Part shown: positions 18,036-27,281 of the stretch, piece after piece | Layout of the letters: each line of letters begins with the position of its first letter | Position numbering within the stretch: the first letter of the stretch is position 1 | DNA from: Micavibrio sp. UBA5572 | GTDB lineage: Bacteria > Pseudomonadota > Alphaproteobacteria > Micavibrionales > Micavibrionaceae | Length of the DNA: 64,000 nucleotides | Direction of reading: 5' to 3' | Assembly: GCA_002425415.1 (NCBI GenBank) | Contig: DIMG01000019.1 | Location: 1 to 64,000 of the forward strand | Program-made: the position numbers and the translations under genes | Notes under the pieces: model-generated | The model's input: the letters and a program-made list of their open reading frames with translations, nothing else | What the model was told of the DNA's origin: nothing | Databases searched by the model: none

Positions 18036-19409
18036 TTAGGCTTCGGGAACGTCGATGCCCTTTTCTCTATATTGGGATAATTTGTTCCGTAAGGTGCGAA
18101 TGGAAATCCCCAGAATATTAGCCGCATGGGTGCGATTACCAAGGCAATGATCGAGTGTATTCAAAATCATCTGGCGCTCGACATCAGCAATGGTTTTACC
18201 CACCAAAGACTCAACGCCGCCCGGATTTTGAACGGTTTTCTCGGTTTCAGCCGAAGAAACACCTGTTGCCGCAGGAGCGGTAGCAGCAGGAGGAGACACC
18301 ATTCGAGCCTCCATACCTGCAATATGAACAGCATCGGCTTCAATTTCGTCTTCCATGGAAACAAGAACGGCACGATGCATGGTATTTTCAAGTTCACGAA
18401 TATTTCCGCGCCAATGATGAGCCAGAATTTTGGCAGCGGCTTCAGCAGAAATTCTTTTTTTATCCATTCCATTTTGTTCGGAAAACTTATCAATAAAGAA
18501 TTGTGATAAGGCTGGGAGGTCAGAGCGGCGTTCCCTTAAGGCGGGCAGGCGAATATTGACAACATTCAAACGGAAATAAAGGTCTTCGCGGAACTCGCCC
18601 TTGTTAACGGAGTCCTCGAGGTTGCGGTTGGATGTGGCAATAATACGAACATCGACTTTAACGGCATCATTGCTACCGATACGGGTAATTTCACGTTCTT
18701 GAATTGCGCGTAAAAGCTTGGCTTGCAATAAAGGGTGCATCTCAGAGACTTCATCAAGCAGAAGGGTTCCGCCATTGGCCTCTTCGAATTTTCCAAGACG
18801 ACGCCCGACTGCTCCGGTAAATGCCCCTTTTTCATGGCCGAATAACTCGGACTCAAGCAAGCTTTCTGGAATGGCCGCGCAGTTCACCGCAATAAACGAA
18901 CCCGCCCCACGCTTTGATTTTCGGTGGATGTAACTGGACATGACTTCTTTGCCAGTCCCGGACTCTCCGGTAATCATCACCGTGGCTTCACTAGGGGCAA
19001 TTTTATCGGCCATAGCAACAACCTGCTTCATCGCAGGATCACTGGCAATCATGGCATTACTTTCTTCTGTCACAGCTTCCAGAATAGCCGCAATCAAATC
19101 AGCATCTGGTGGAAGAGGGACGTATTCTTTTGCGCCTTCTTGAATGGCTTTGACGGCGGATCGTGCATCTGTTCCGATACCACAGGCAATCACAGGAACA
19201 TGGATGCGTTCGGCACGCAAGGCCTCGATAAAGACCCCGATTTTCTGTTTAACATCAATCATGACAAGGTCAGCACCTTTGCCATTGCGTAAAGCCCCGA
19301 GAGCTTGCTCGCAATCTTCACAATGGATAACCTTCGCCCCGCGCTGGAGAGCAATTTTCCCAGCCGCCGAAATATAACCTTCAAGATGCCCGATAATCAT
19401 TAAACGCAT
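18036..19409 (-). CDS. flbD: Sigma-54-dependent flagellar regulator FlbD
   Basis: A 457-residue NtrC-type activator. The N-terminal receiver-like domain is degenerate, with a lone Asp52 in VMIDVKQK and no full acidic pocket, as in FlbD. The AAA+ domain has Walker A GESGTGKE (148-155), the sigma-54-contacting GAFTGA loop (195-200) and Walker B TLLLDEVSEM. The C-terminal Fis-type helix-turn-helix is HAANILGISIRTLRNKL. In Caulobacter FlbD with FliX switches on class III/IV flagellar genes, and fliX and sigma-54 sites are both in this window. Confidence 0.94.
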   Translation of the reverse strand: MRLMIIGHLEGYISAAGKIALQRGAKVIHCEDCEQALGALRNGKGADLVMIDVKQKIGVFIEALRAERIHVPVIACGIGTDARSAVKAIQEGAKEYVPLPPDADLIAAILEAVTEESNAMIASDPAMKQVVAMADKIAPSEATVMITGESGTGKEVMSSYIHRKSKRGAGSFIAVNCAAIPESLLESELFGHEKGAFTGAVGRRLGKFEEANGGTLLLDEVSEMHPLLQAKLLRAIQEREITRIGSNDAVKVDVRIIATSNRNLEDSVNKGEFREDLYFRLNVVNIRLPALRERRSDLPALSQFFIDKFSEQNGMDKKRISAEAAAKILAHHWRGNIRELENTMHRAVLVSMEDEIEADAVHIAGMEARMVSPPAATAPAATGVSSAETEKTVQNPGGVESLVGKTIADVERQMILNTLDHCLGNRTHAANILGISIRTLRNKLSQYREKGIDVPEA

Positions 19410-19414
19410 GGAGT

Positions 19415-19768
19415 CTAACTCTGCTCTGACTTGACAATTTCTGTCATGGTAATGCCCAAGCGGTCTTCGACAACCACAACTTCGCCCCGTGCAACAAGGC
19501 GATTATTCACATAAATGTCAATGGATTCACCAACTTTACGATCCAACTCGATCACAGCACCACGACCCAATTTCAAGAGCTGGGAAACTTTCATAGAAGA
19601 GCGTCCAAGAACAGCAGAAATCTGTACTGGAATATCATAAATGGCAGTCACATCGCTTGCCATTGGTTCCCCATATTCGTATGGGTTCTCTTCTGGCGCA
19701 TGCCCCTGAGATTCGATTTCATTGAGATCAAAATCAGCAGCAGCATCTGGATTTTCAGGATCCGTCAT
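19415..19768 (-). CDS. fliN: Flagellar motor switch protein FliN
   Basis: A 117-residue C-ring component with an acidic N-terminal tail and a C-terminal SpoA domain: YDIPVQISAVLGRSSMKVSQ, LGRGAVIELDRKVGESIDIYVNN, ARGEVVVVEDRLGITMTEI. It overlaps fliH by 4 bases and precedes flbD by 5 bases. The order fliF-fliG-fliH-fliN-flbD is that of the Caulobacter fliF operon. Confidence 0.95.
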   Translation of the reverse strand: MTDPENPDAAADFDLNEIESQGHAPEENPYEYGEPMASDVTAIYDIPVQISAVLGRSSMKVSQLLKLGRGAVIELDRKVGESIDIYVNNRLVARGEVVVVEDRLGITMTEIVKSEQS

Positions 19769-20478
19769 TGATCTTCTCCTTCATCTTGGGTTCCGGTTTC
19801 ACTTCCGGTTATCATCGTGTCAATATTTTCTTCTGATTCGTTATTCTGGCTTTTTTGCGCCTTTGGAGCAAGCACATCTTCTATTTCTCGCGTCAACAGC
19901 TCGACCAAGGCCGTTTGATCCCTCACAGCCCCACCATTTTTCCACGACAAACGGCAACTGCCAGCCCCAAGGTCATCTGCGCCGACAAGACTCAGGCGGC
20001 CTTGTGAGGATTCCAGCAATAAGGAAATTTGAGCAGAAATATCATCCAGATCGGCTTGCGGAACGTCTATGACAATAGATGTTTGTTCCTGAGTTGAAAT
20101 AACCTGACGAATAATCTGAATAATTTCATCAAGACTATGTTTGGCTGAAAAAGATGGAAAAGTCTTTGAAAAGAGGGACGTTACAAGATGAACCGCTTCT
20201 TCTTCAAAATGTTTTTCGCGGATTTGTTCGGCAAGAAATAATGATTTGATCTGGTCGTTCAATCCAGAAATCTGGGATGCAATATATTGCTCCCGACTGA
20301 CGCGGGCTTCTTCAAGAGCCTCTTCCCGCCCTTTGAGATAGCCTTCTTGTTCGGCAGCCCCCATATCGTCAAGATTAAAAACAGGCGGAGGAGGCGGCAG
20401 ATCAGGATCGATTTCCCGTTCTTCCTTGCTATCAAAATTATTCAGATCGAATAAATATTTGCGGCGATCGTTGGGCAC
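19765..20478 (-). CDS. fliH: Flagellar assembly protein FliH
   Basis: The FliI-ATPase regulator, recognised by position and by its shape: a Pro-rich N-terminus, a GYLKGREEALEEARVSREQ helix with small-residue spacing and a C-terminal DLGAGSCRLSWKNGGAVRDQ domain typical of FliH/FlbE. The sequence is divergent, as usual for FliH. FliI itself is not in the window. Confidence 0.85.
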   Translation of the reverse strand: MPNDRRKYLFDLNNFDSKEEREIDPDLPPPPPVFNLDDMGAAEQEGYLKGREEALEEARVSREQYIASQISGLNDQIKSLFLAEQIREKHFEEEAVHLVTSLFSKTFPSFSAKHSLDEIIQIIRQVISTQEQTSIVIDVPQADLDDISAQISLLLESSQGRLSLVGADDLGAGSCRLSWKNGGAVRDQTALVELLTREIEDVLAPKAQKSQNNESEENIDTMITGSETGTQDEGEDQ

Positions 20479-20512
20479 ACAGGCTTCCTCAAAATCAAAT
20501 TTAGTAAATCAT

Positions 20513-21535
20513 CTAGTAAATCATAGAGTCTTCATCGTTATTGCCTTTGGAAAGGATAATCTCTCCACGAGACTCGAGATCTTTTGCGACATTGACAATG
20601 TATTGTTGGGATTCTTCGACATCTTTTAAACGAACAGGCCCCATAGACGCCATATCTTCTTTCATGATTTTTGCAGCGCGTTCGGACATGTTGGAGAAGA
20701 ATAAATCTTTCAGCGTGTCTGTCGCACCTTTGAGAGCAATAGGAAGTTTATCCTTGTCCGCTGCACGAATAATGGTCTGAACAGAAGTGGGATCAAGCCC
20801 ACCCAAATCTTCAAAAGTAAACATCAACGCACGGATTTTCTCGGCAGCATCCGGAGCCGTTTCTTCCAATGACCCCATAATGCGGGTTTCGATAGATCTG
20901 TCCAAAGAGTTGAAAATTTCAGCCATCATCTCATGACTATCACGGCGCGTTGTTTTGGCAAGATTGGCCATAAATTCAACCCTCAATGTTTTTTCGACAT
21001 CATCAAGAACATCTTTCTGGATCGCCTCCATGCGAAGCATGCGGTGAATAACCTCCAAAGCGAACCCTTCGGGGAGAAGAGCCAAAACACGGGCGGCATG
21101 CTCGGTCGAAATTTTGGACAATACCACAGCCACAGTTTGCGGATATTCTTTTTGCAAAAAGCTGGCAAGAACTTCTTCGTTCACATTGCCCAGTTTTTCC
21201 CACATCGTCCGACCGGCAGGTCCACGAATTTCCTCCATGATCGAGCTGATTTTATCTTTATTCAGGCCGGCCTTTGAAAGCAGCCGTTCTGTACTGTCAA
21301 ACGTCCCGACCAAAGAACTGCTGGAAGACATTTGTTCGGCAAATTCCATAAACAAACGTTCAACAACCGAAGAACTGACCCGACCCAAATTCGCCATGGT
21401 CTGGGAAATTTCAAGGATTTCTTCTTCATCCATATTTTGAAAAAGACGAGCAGTATGCTCTTCTCCGAGAGAAAGAAGAAAAATGGCAGCCTTCTCGACA
21501 CCGGATAATGTTCTGTAATCCTCTTTAGCGCGCAT
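20513..21535 (-). CDS. fliG: Flagellar motor switch protein FliG
   Basis: A 340-residue torque-generating C-ring protein. It has the N-terminal FliF-binding domain (EKAAIFLLSLGEEHTARLFQNM), the middle domain (EYPQTVAVVLSKISTEHAARVLALLP) and the C-terminal domain with charged torque residues (MFTFEDLGGLDPTSVQTIIRAADKD). It abuts fliF with no gap and is clearly co-translated with it. Confidence 0.97.
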   Translation of the reverse strand: MRAKEDYRTLSGVEKAAIFLLSLGEEHTARLFQNMDEEEILEISQTMANLGRVSSSVVERLFMEFAEQMSSSSSLVGTFDSTERLLSKAGLNKDKISSIMEEIRGPAGRTMWEKLGNVNEEVLASFLQKEYPQTVAVVLSKISTEHAARVLALLPEGFALEVIHRMLRMEAIQKDVLDDVEKTLRVEFMANLAKTTRRDSHEMMAEIFNSLDRSIETRIMGSLEETAPDAAEKIRALMFTFEDLGGLDPTSVQTIIRAADKDKLPIALKGATDTLKDLFFSNMSERAAKIMKEDMASMGPVRLKDVEESQQYIVNVAKDLESRGEIILSKGNNDEDSMIY

Positions 21536-23230
21536 CTATGTATTCTCCTGCGACATCCAGCCACGAAGGACGGACACTGTTTCTTCCGGATATGCGGAAA
21601 TAATATCTTCAACTTTTTTAAGAGTAGAGGCTTTAACACGCCCTTCGACTTTTTGGACATCAATCATGGCGTTGTCATCATCGGATTGTGAAATCATAAA
21701 ATCGGATGCAGATCCGTGAGGAAGACTTTGCTGCCCCCCCATGCCTGGCGGCATAAGAGATGGATTCTGGCCATGAGACGTTGTCAAAAGTCCGGAAGGA
21801 TCCAACATGGGGTGTCCTTCTCCATCCATATCGGAAGACTCTTCTGTTGACAGTAAACGCCCGACCATTGGTTGCAAGACCAGCAAAACCACCAGAATAA
21901 TCATGACAGCAACGGTCAGAACTTCCGCAGCGTCCAAAAGGTCGGCGCGGTCAAAACCAAGTATTTTGGTTCCATCGTCTTCCAGTGTTGTGGACACATC
22001 GGCAAATTGCATATTGATAACTTCTAACTTGTCGCCACGGGATTCTTCATACCCGATTGCCGAACTGACCAAAGCGGTTAAATTTTTTATTTCATCTTCG
22101 GTGCGCGGCTTGTAAGTTTTCTTTCCTTCTTCGTCTGTGTCGTATGTTCCATCGATCAAAACAGCCACAGAAAGTTTTTTGACTTCGCCAGTTTCGCGGA
22201 CAAGAGAACGGATTGTTTTGCTGATTTCAAAATTTGTTGTTTCCTCGGTACGAGCTGCATTGGAAGAAGGGCTGGAGCCATTCAATAAATCGGCATTGCC
22301 TCCCGGGATATTATTTTGGACGGAAACAGAATTTGATGAAGCTTCGGTCTCGCTGCTTTTATCCTCGATCGTTTGAGTTGATCGGACAACCTGACCCTCA
22401 GGATCGTAAATTTCTTGGTTCTCGCTCAAACGATCAAAGTTCAAATCAGCGACAACATTGGCGCGAACATTTCCGTAGCCGACAGTACGTCCAACGAGGT
22501 CTTCGATAACACGGGTCATATGTTGTTCGTAACTATGTTTGGCTTCTTCGGCCTTGTTTGACAGTAAAGTAACATCATCTTCACTGCCACTGGCGAGCAA
22601 AACACCTTCGGAATCAACTATCGATACATTTTTTGCTTTCAACCCGGGAACAGCCGAAGCAATCAACGATTGAATACCAAGAATTTGTTCGCGATCCAGA
22701 ACAGATCCTCCGCGAAGCTTGATAAAAACACTGGCACTGGCTGGGCGGCTTTCACGTTGGAAAAGCTCGCGTTGCGGCAAGACAAGGTGAACCCTTGCAC
22801 TACGAACAGTCTCAAGAGCGGTAATGGTTCTTCCCAATTCACCTTCAAGAGCGCGAACCTGATTGATGTTTTGAACAAAACTGGTCGTCCCGAAGCTGGA
22901 TTGCTTGTCAAATAATTCATAACCCATCGAGCCGCCATTGGCCAAACCGGCTTGCGAGATTAAAACCCGCGCCCGACCAATGTCTTTGTCCGAAACTTTA
23001 ATGGTTGTACCATCGCTACTTACTTCATACGGAATCTTTGTTTCTTCAAGTTTGGCGGAAATGGATGCGGAATCTTCTGGGGGAAGATCTTTGTAAAGCA
23101 TCTTCATTTTAGGCCCTGAGACTTGCATGGAAATATAGATAAAGAAGATCAGCAGTCCCAATAGGACAGCACCCATGATGCTGAGCCGCGCGGGCCCTAA
23201 TTTTTTGAGTGTTTCTAAAAAATTATTCAC
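21536..23230 (-). CDS. fliF: Flagellar MS-ring protein FliF
   Basis: A 564-residue inner-membrane ring subunit. Two membrane helices (about residues 17-35 and 440-460) bracket the periplasmic ring-building motifs (RARVLISQAGLANGGSMGYE, VHLVLPQRELFQRE). The C-terminal cytoplasmic tail ends SVLRGWMSQENT, the FliG-binding peptide. It is the first gene of the minus-strand operon fliF-fliG-fliH-fliN-flbD-flhA and has a long leader containing a hairpin (23308-23347). Confidence 0.97.
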   Translation of the reverse strand: MNNFLETLKKLGPARLSIMGAVLLGLLIFFIYISMQVSGPKMKMLYKDLPPEDSASISAKLEETKIPYEVSSDGTTIKVSDKDIGRARVLISQAGLANGGSMGYELFDKQSSFGTTSFVQNINQVRALEGELGRTITALETVRSARVHLVLPQRELFQRESRPASASVFIKLRGGSVLDREQILGIQSLIASAVPGLKAKNVSIVDSEGVLLASGSEDDVTLLSNKAEEAKHSYEQHMTRVIEDLVGRTVGYGNVRANVVADLNFDRLSENQEIYDPEGQVVRSTQTIEDKSSETEASSNSVSVQNNIPGGNADLLNGSSPSSNAARTEETTNFEISKTIRSLVRETGEVKKLSVAVLIDGTYDTDEEGKKTYKPRTEDEIKNLTALVSSAIGYEESRGDKLEVINMQFADVSTTLEDDGTKILGFDRADLLDAAEVLTVAVMIILVVLLVLQPMVGRLLSTEESSDMDGEGHPMLDPSGLLTTSHGQNPSLMPPGMGGQQSLPHGSASDFMISQSDDDNAMIDVQKVEGRVKASTLKKVEDIISAYPEETVSVLRGWMSQENT

Positions 23231-23307
23231 TACTGATTCCCGTTGCGTGCGTGCTGCATTTTTTATTTTGGTTGCGTGATGTCATGAATGGGGTGCGAAT
23301 CCTCGAA

Positions 23308-23347
23308 GAAGTATCTGGCTCATTGTGAATTATTTCCGGAATACTTC
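23308..23347 (-). promoter_or_regulatory. Hairpin in the fliF leader
   Basis: Perfect 7-base arms GAAGTAT and ATACTTC extend inward with CTGG/CCGG pairing. The centre lies about 97 bases before the fliF start. There is no T-run, so it is more likely an RNA structure or operator than a terminator. Confidence 0.45.
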
Positions 23348-23613
23348 AATAAAAATTCCCATCTTCTGACGAGTCTATATGTACGTCTCTCATTTTAACA
23401 GAAAACCGCGAATCTTTCCATAGTGAATAAGGAAAAAGACAATAGATTCAATGGCCTATAGTTATGTGAATCAAAAGGGGATTGAATGACTCATTTTTAC
23501 ACCATCAATCTATTGATAATTTGAACAGAATAGCCTTTTGTCGCATCGGTGGGTAAGTCGCAGGAATTAACGATTTCTTTACTAAAAACATGTGTGAGTA
23601 GAGGGAAGTTTTA

Positions 23614-23642
23614 TTGACGGAAGCATTAAAAGCATGTATCAT
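23614..23642 (+). promoter_or_regulatory. Sigma-70 promoter of the FlaG-like gene
   Basis: TTGACG (23614-23619), 17 bases, then TATCAT (23637-23642), about 70 bases before the ATG. Both boxes match 5 of 6. Confidence 0.6.
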
Positions 23643-23712
23643 GATAATAGGAATAGTTGTATATTTGTAGGGAATATGCAGCTGTAATTGGGAAAAAGGT
23701 AAGGGAAGTACA

Positions 23713-24225
23713 ATGATTGAGGCAGCCAATGCCGTATCGTCGAATGCACAACTTCTCCGCGCTGTAGCGGAGCAGACTGCGACGACTCAATCCTTTGCGT
23801 CTAATCCGGCCAGAGTTCAGGCGGCGGCGATTGTAGCGCCGTATTTGAGTCCTCACGTTGATCTTAATGGCGGGTCAAGCAAGCCGATTTTTGTCGTGCG
23901 TGATGCGGAAACAGGAAGTCATATACGCCAATTTCCGACCGAGGGTCAAATTAGGGCGTATCAACGCGCGAAAGATGTTCAATCTCAGGTGCAGGCTCAG
24001 TCACAATCCAGGACGACCAGTGCCGTAGAATTCAAAGCCGAGCAGCATCAAGCAGATGTTGTTGAGAATAGTGTCGAATTCCGTCAGGCACGTCAGGAAG
24101 TAAAAGTCGCACAACAACAAAGTGTTCCTGGGGCAAATCTGGATACGGGTGGCAGCGAAACCAAGACGGCAACAAAAACAGCAAGTTTCACAGATGCAGG
24201 AACGTCACTGGATACAAAAGTGTAA
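23713..24225 (+). CDS. FlaG-like flagellar protein
   Basis: A 170-residue protein. The segment PIFVVRDAETGSHIRQFPTE (about residues 58-77) matches the FlaG core, a two-strand V-D-x-x-T-G-x-x-I-R-Q-x-P-x-E motif. The rest is Gln/Ala/Val-rich and low in complexity (QSQVQAQSQSRTTSA), unlike classic short FlaG. It sits divergently from fliF and convergently with flbT. In other bacteria FlaG influences filament length. Assignment rests on one motif and on context. Confidence 0.6.
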   Translation: MIEAANAVSSNAQLLRAVAEQTATTQSFASNPARVQAAAIVAPYLSPHVDLNGGSSKPIFVVRDAETGSHIRQFPTEGQIRAYQRAKDVQSQVQAQSQSRTTSAVEFKAEQHQADVVENSVEFRQARQEVKVAQQQSVPGANLDTGGSETKTATKTASFTDAGTSLDTKV

Positions 24226-24258
24226 GCTTTTAAGCTTAAGCTAGATGTGAATTGTCTC

Positions 24259-24289
24259 ACCGCTCATTTTATGGGCGGTTTTTTATTTT
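24259..24289. terminator. Terminator between convergent FlaG-like and flbT genes
   Basis: Nine-base arms ACCGCTCAT and ATGGGCGGT (one wobble, 3-base loop) are followed on the plus strand by TTTTTATTTT. It slightly overlaps the end of flbT, which is read on the other strand. Confidence 0.8.
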
Positions 24290-24693
24290 GGTGTGGAGCT
24301 GATACTAATTCCGCTAGCTTCTAGCAATTCATCCTCATGAGAAATAAGATCACGAGCGTCTCGTAACGCCTTGTAATATTGACCTTGTACAATGTTGGAA
24401 TTAATTCGTGAAAAGAAAACGGATGTTGACGGAATGGCAGATTGAATCATTTTTAACAACTCAAAATATTTGGGATGGTATTCGCGAGGGCTTCTGGCCA
24501 GATACATGCATTGGATCAAGAAATAAACCTTGCGGCATGGGGTTGTTGCCTCGTCTTCCTGCATAACGTCTTTTTCACGTAAGATTGGTGTATCACCGGA
24601 AATATGCAGTCTTGTGCGCTGCTTGTCGTTGGTTAAGACGGCAGATCCAATCAGGATTTTTTCTTCGGGTTTCAAATCTATTATAAGAGCCAT
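24283..24693 (-). CDS. flbT: Flagellum biosynthesis regulator FlbT
   Basis: A 136-residue protein matching FlbT throughout: MALIIDLKPEEKILIGSAVL, RTRLHISGDTPILREKDVM, EATTPCRKVYFLIQCMYLAR and YHPKYFELLKMIQSAIPS. In Caulobacter FlbT binds the flagellin mRNA leader and destabilises it until the hook is complete. Its partner FlaF is not seen here. It lies directly downstream of the flagellin-like gene, fitting a role in filament expression. Confidence 0.92.
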   Translation of the reverse strand: MALIIDLKPEEKILIGSAVLTNDKQRTRLHISGDTPILREKDVMQEDEATTPCRKVYFLIQCMYLARSPREYHPKYFELLKMIQSAIPSTSVFFSRINSNIVQGQYYKALRDARDLISHEDELLEASGISISSTPK

Positions 24694-24737
24694 GATCTAT
24701 ACTTTCTATACTTTCCGGACAAATTTGAATTGTAAAA

Positions 24738-25535
24738 TTATTGTGTTTTGAGCTTATGCAATAAGTGCATCTGACCTTCCGCCGCCATCGTTTCATCATC
24801 GGCAAAAATTTTTGCTGAGAGAAGGTCAGGGATAGATTCTGTTTCACTAAAGCTTGTAGGTTTTCCCAGAGAATCCTGCGCTTGTGACAAAAATGATAAC
24901 GCAACCTCGCAAAACTCGCGTCTGGTTTTGATGGTGGAAATGTCGGATGAAATCATGTGGCGTAATGTAACGGCCAGATCAATGGCATTGGCAACATCAA
25001 TGCGCGAATTTTGGATTGAATGGAGTGATGAAAAATCAGGGCGTCTAAATCCAAGACTTTCTGCCGTCAGGCTGATGCCTTGAGTTGTCAGGGTGGAGCG
25101 ACCGGCAGGATCAAATTTTATAACCAAAGCCTCACCTTTGAGTAAATTGACGGGCACAGAATTCGTTGATAAATCAATCCGTTGATCGAGTTTCATCAAA
25201 GTTTTTAAAAAGCCGTTTTCAGCATCTTGAATTTGTTCCTTGAATTGCTCGAACCCGTCTTGGTGCTGTCCCATATTGCGGGCACGGATGGTTAAACCGC
25301 CCGCTTCTTCAAGAATGGCAATCACGTCTTGGGTATCGTTTAAAGCAACTTCCAGAACTTCAAGATCCCCATCAAAGCCTTGTAAAACTTCTAGAAATTC
25401 GCGCCGTGATTGTTTGATAATACCGAGAATTGCCGTACGGGCTTCCAATGGCGATGTGCCATCCGCAGTAGTAGATACAGTAGATTTTGAAAGAGCACGA
25501 TTCAAAGATGTCGAGAGAAATATACCTGAAGTCAT
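24738..25535 (-). CDS. Degenerate flagellin-like protein
   Basis: A 265-residue protein. I start at ATG 25535 because a near-perfect AAGGAGGT lies just upstream; the longer frame to 25625 has no such site. The C-terminal SSDISTIKTRREFCEVALSF resembles the D0/D1 helix of Rhodospirillales-type flagellins (a x-x-I-x-x-T-R-x-x-F pattern). The N-terminus (GIFLSTSLNRALSK) and ILEEAGGLTIRARNM also resemble flagellin helices. It lacks the usual strong N-terminal motif and does not align well in the middle. It could be a minor filament or hook-filament junction protein. Neighbours are fliK upstream and flbT downstream. Confidence 0.55.
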   Translation of the reverse strand: MTSGIFLSTSLNRALSKSTVSTTADGTSPLEARTAILGIIKQSRREFLEVLQGFDGDLEVLEVALNDTQDVIAILEEAGGLTIRARNMGQHQDGFEQFKEQIQDAENGFLKTLMKLDQRIDLSTNSVPVNLLKGEALVIKFDPAGRSTLTTQGISLTAESLGFRRPDFSSLHSIQNSRIDVANAIDLAVTLRHMISSDISTIKTRREFCEVALSFLSQAQDSLGKPTSFSETESIPDLLSAKIFADDETMAAEGQMHLLHKLKTQ

Positions 25536-25666
25536 GATACTGCCGAACCTCCTTTCTGGGGGCAACTGCAAATCGGGCGCAAATCCTCGCGCCAAAACAA
25601 TATCCAGATATAACTCTAAATCCAAAATGTTAATAGTTCTTTAAAGAACGGCAGGATAGGCGTCCA

Positions 25667-27226
25667 TTACGCCATAATATTATAGCGAATAGCTCCTGTT
25701 GCTTCATCAATATGGATGCCCAGACTTGTATCAATGGTTGATTCGGAGGCAAGCCCCGAAAGATCTGTACCATCAACACCGATTTTAAAAGTATTACCGG
25801 ATTTACCTTGGGACAATCCATTCCGGCCATTCTGGTTTTCCAGAGTTTGTTGAAACGCATGACTGTTATTAGACATATCAAAGCTCAACGAGGAATCATC
25901 CGTTTTGATACCGGCAGAGTCCAGAGCATGACGCAGGCTATGGATGTCCCGCTTCAAAAGCTCGAGAGTCTCTTTATTTTCAGCCAGAACAAGAACTTTC
26001 AGATTTGACCCTTTTTCAAGGCTTAATTGAACTTGAACGCGTCCCAATTCCGGCGGGTCAAGTTCAATATCAAGCTGCTGACTTTTAACCGCGCCATTTT
26101 GAAAATTATTAGTCAAAGTAGCACTAAGGGTTTGTACCGCAGGGTGGCTGGCCGCAGCAGAAGCATGAGTTAAAACGGGATTGGTCAAGGCGGACTGACC
26201 TTGCAGAGCCACAGTCGCCGCCGGATTTGGAAGTGATCCATCCAGACCGAGGGTAGACGCGCTAGATGTTGCGCCGGATAAAAACCTGAATGAGGCACTT
26301 TGTTCAGGTTTGCTTGTATCCAGCAGCCCTGAAAATTTATCTTGGCCTGTTGTCGTTGACGAAGAAGCCTTTTTGGCTGATTGGTGATTGGCTAAAGCCT
26401 CATTATTTTGGACTGCCTCAAATGGTTTCAACGGAGTATAAGGATCATCACCGGACGGCGCAAACGGGGATGTGTTTTCGGCGGTAGCTGTTGGGGCTGA
26501 TCCTGATTTTGCAGAAGGAACGAGGGGTGGAGCAATCACACCGGCATAAAGAAGACTATCCGGAATACTTATGAAATCAGGGTGTTGAGCGTTTGATTTA
26601 GGATCAAAAAAGGTAACAAGAATAACGTGCAATCCAGCTATCGAGACGGCATTCAAATCGTTGGAATCGGACGAAACAGGATGGGGTGGTAAGTCCTTAT
26701 CACTGGATGAGCCATCGGCTTTCGAAAGGATTTCTGTAATATTTTTTGCAAGACTCTCCATATCGGATGGCTGGACGGGCGCAGCAATCAAAAGAACATT
26801 GGCGTTATTCAGTACATCACTGTGCGTGCTGACCAAGTCGGAAAACTCTTCAAGGGAGAGCGTGGTAACGGAATTGTTAGCAAGGCCGTTTGAATTGGGT
26901 AGGGCAGGTGTTCCCGATGTGAGAGCAATCAGAATGTGATCGGTTAACCCGTTTGACAGGTCACTTGAGGAAAGGTTTTGTTGTCCATTCTCAATTCCGG
27001 CAAGAAAATTTCGTAAGGTAGTTTGATCGGAAGGCAGCAAGAGCAGCTGTGCCTTTGTCCCATTTTCAAGAGAAATTTCTTGTCTGGATTGAAGGCCGGA
27101 CTGTGCGTGATTTTGCAACATGGAAAAAATACCTGAAAAGGCATTCGAAAAAGCAGCAGCGGATCCGGTAACAGATCCTGATGGAGCATAGCAAGAAGAT
27201 GATGTGGGGAGAATGGCAGATGTCAT
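25667..27226 (-). CDS. fliK: Flagellar hook-length control protein FliK
   Basis: A 519-residue protein with a long, low-complexity Ser/Asn/Pro-rich N-terminal ruler region. The conserved C-terminal switch domain reads LDIELDPPELGRVQVQLSLE ... LKVLVLAENKETLELLKRDI ... LRHALDSAG, the Flg_hook signature. FliK measures the hook and switches export specificity through FlhB. It stands in the flgI-flgJ-flgN-fliK operon. A second FliK-like gene is at 47452-49431. Confidence 0.9.
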   Translation of the reverse strand: MTSAILPTSSSCYAPSGSVTGSAAAFSNAFSGIFSMLQNHAQSGLQSRQEISLENGTKAQLLLLPSDQTTLRNFLAGIENGQQNLSSSDLSNGLTDHILIALTSGTPALPNSNGLANNSVTTLSLEEFSDLVSTHSDVLNNANVLLIAAPVQPSDMESLAKNITEILSKADGSSSDKDLPPHPVSSDSNDLNAVSIAGLHVILVTFFDPKSNAQHPDFISIPDSLLYAGVIAPPLVPSAKSGSAPTATAENTSPFAPSGDDPYTPLKPFEAVQNNEALANHQSAKKASSSTTTGQDKFSGLLDTSKPEQSASFRFLSGATSSASTLGLDGSLPNPAATVALQGQSALTNPVLTHASAAASHPAVQTLSATLTNNFQNGAVKSQQLDIELDPPELGRVQVQLSLEKGSNLKVLVLAENKETLELLKRDIHSLRHALDSAGIKTDDSSLSFDMSNNSHAFQQTLENQNGRNGLSQGKSGNTFKIGVDGTDLSGLASESTIDTSLGIHIDEATGAIRYNIMA

Positions 27227-27281
27227 TTTTAGTCCTCGTTTTTTTTATTTTTCTTTCTACATGTCAATCGGAGTACAAAGG

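Larger units (their letters stand above)
23231..23712. other. 482-base divergent control region between fliF and the FlaG-like gene
   Basis: No credible gene is seen. The region holds the fliF leader with its hairpin and the plus-strand promoter at 23614-23642. A single TTAAC half-site lies at about 23395, and a partial TTAA-N7-TTTA lies near 23567. No sigma-54 match with correct spacing was found on the fliF side, so the fliF promoter is not assigned. Confidence 0.7.

Noticed and set aside
25579..25600. TGGCGC...TTGCG before the flagellin-like gene as a sigma-54 promoter
   Set aside because: GG to GC spacing is one base too long, and sigma-54 spacing is strict. The GGCGC/GCGCC inverted repeat explains the pattern.
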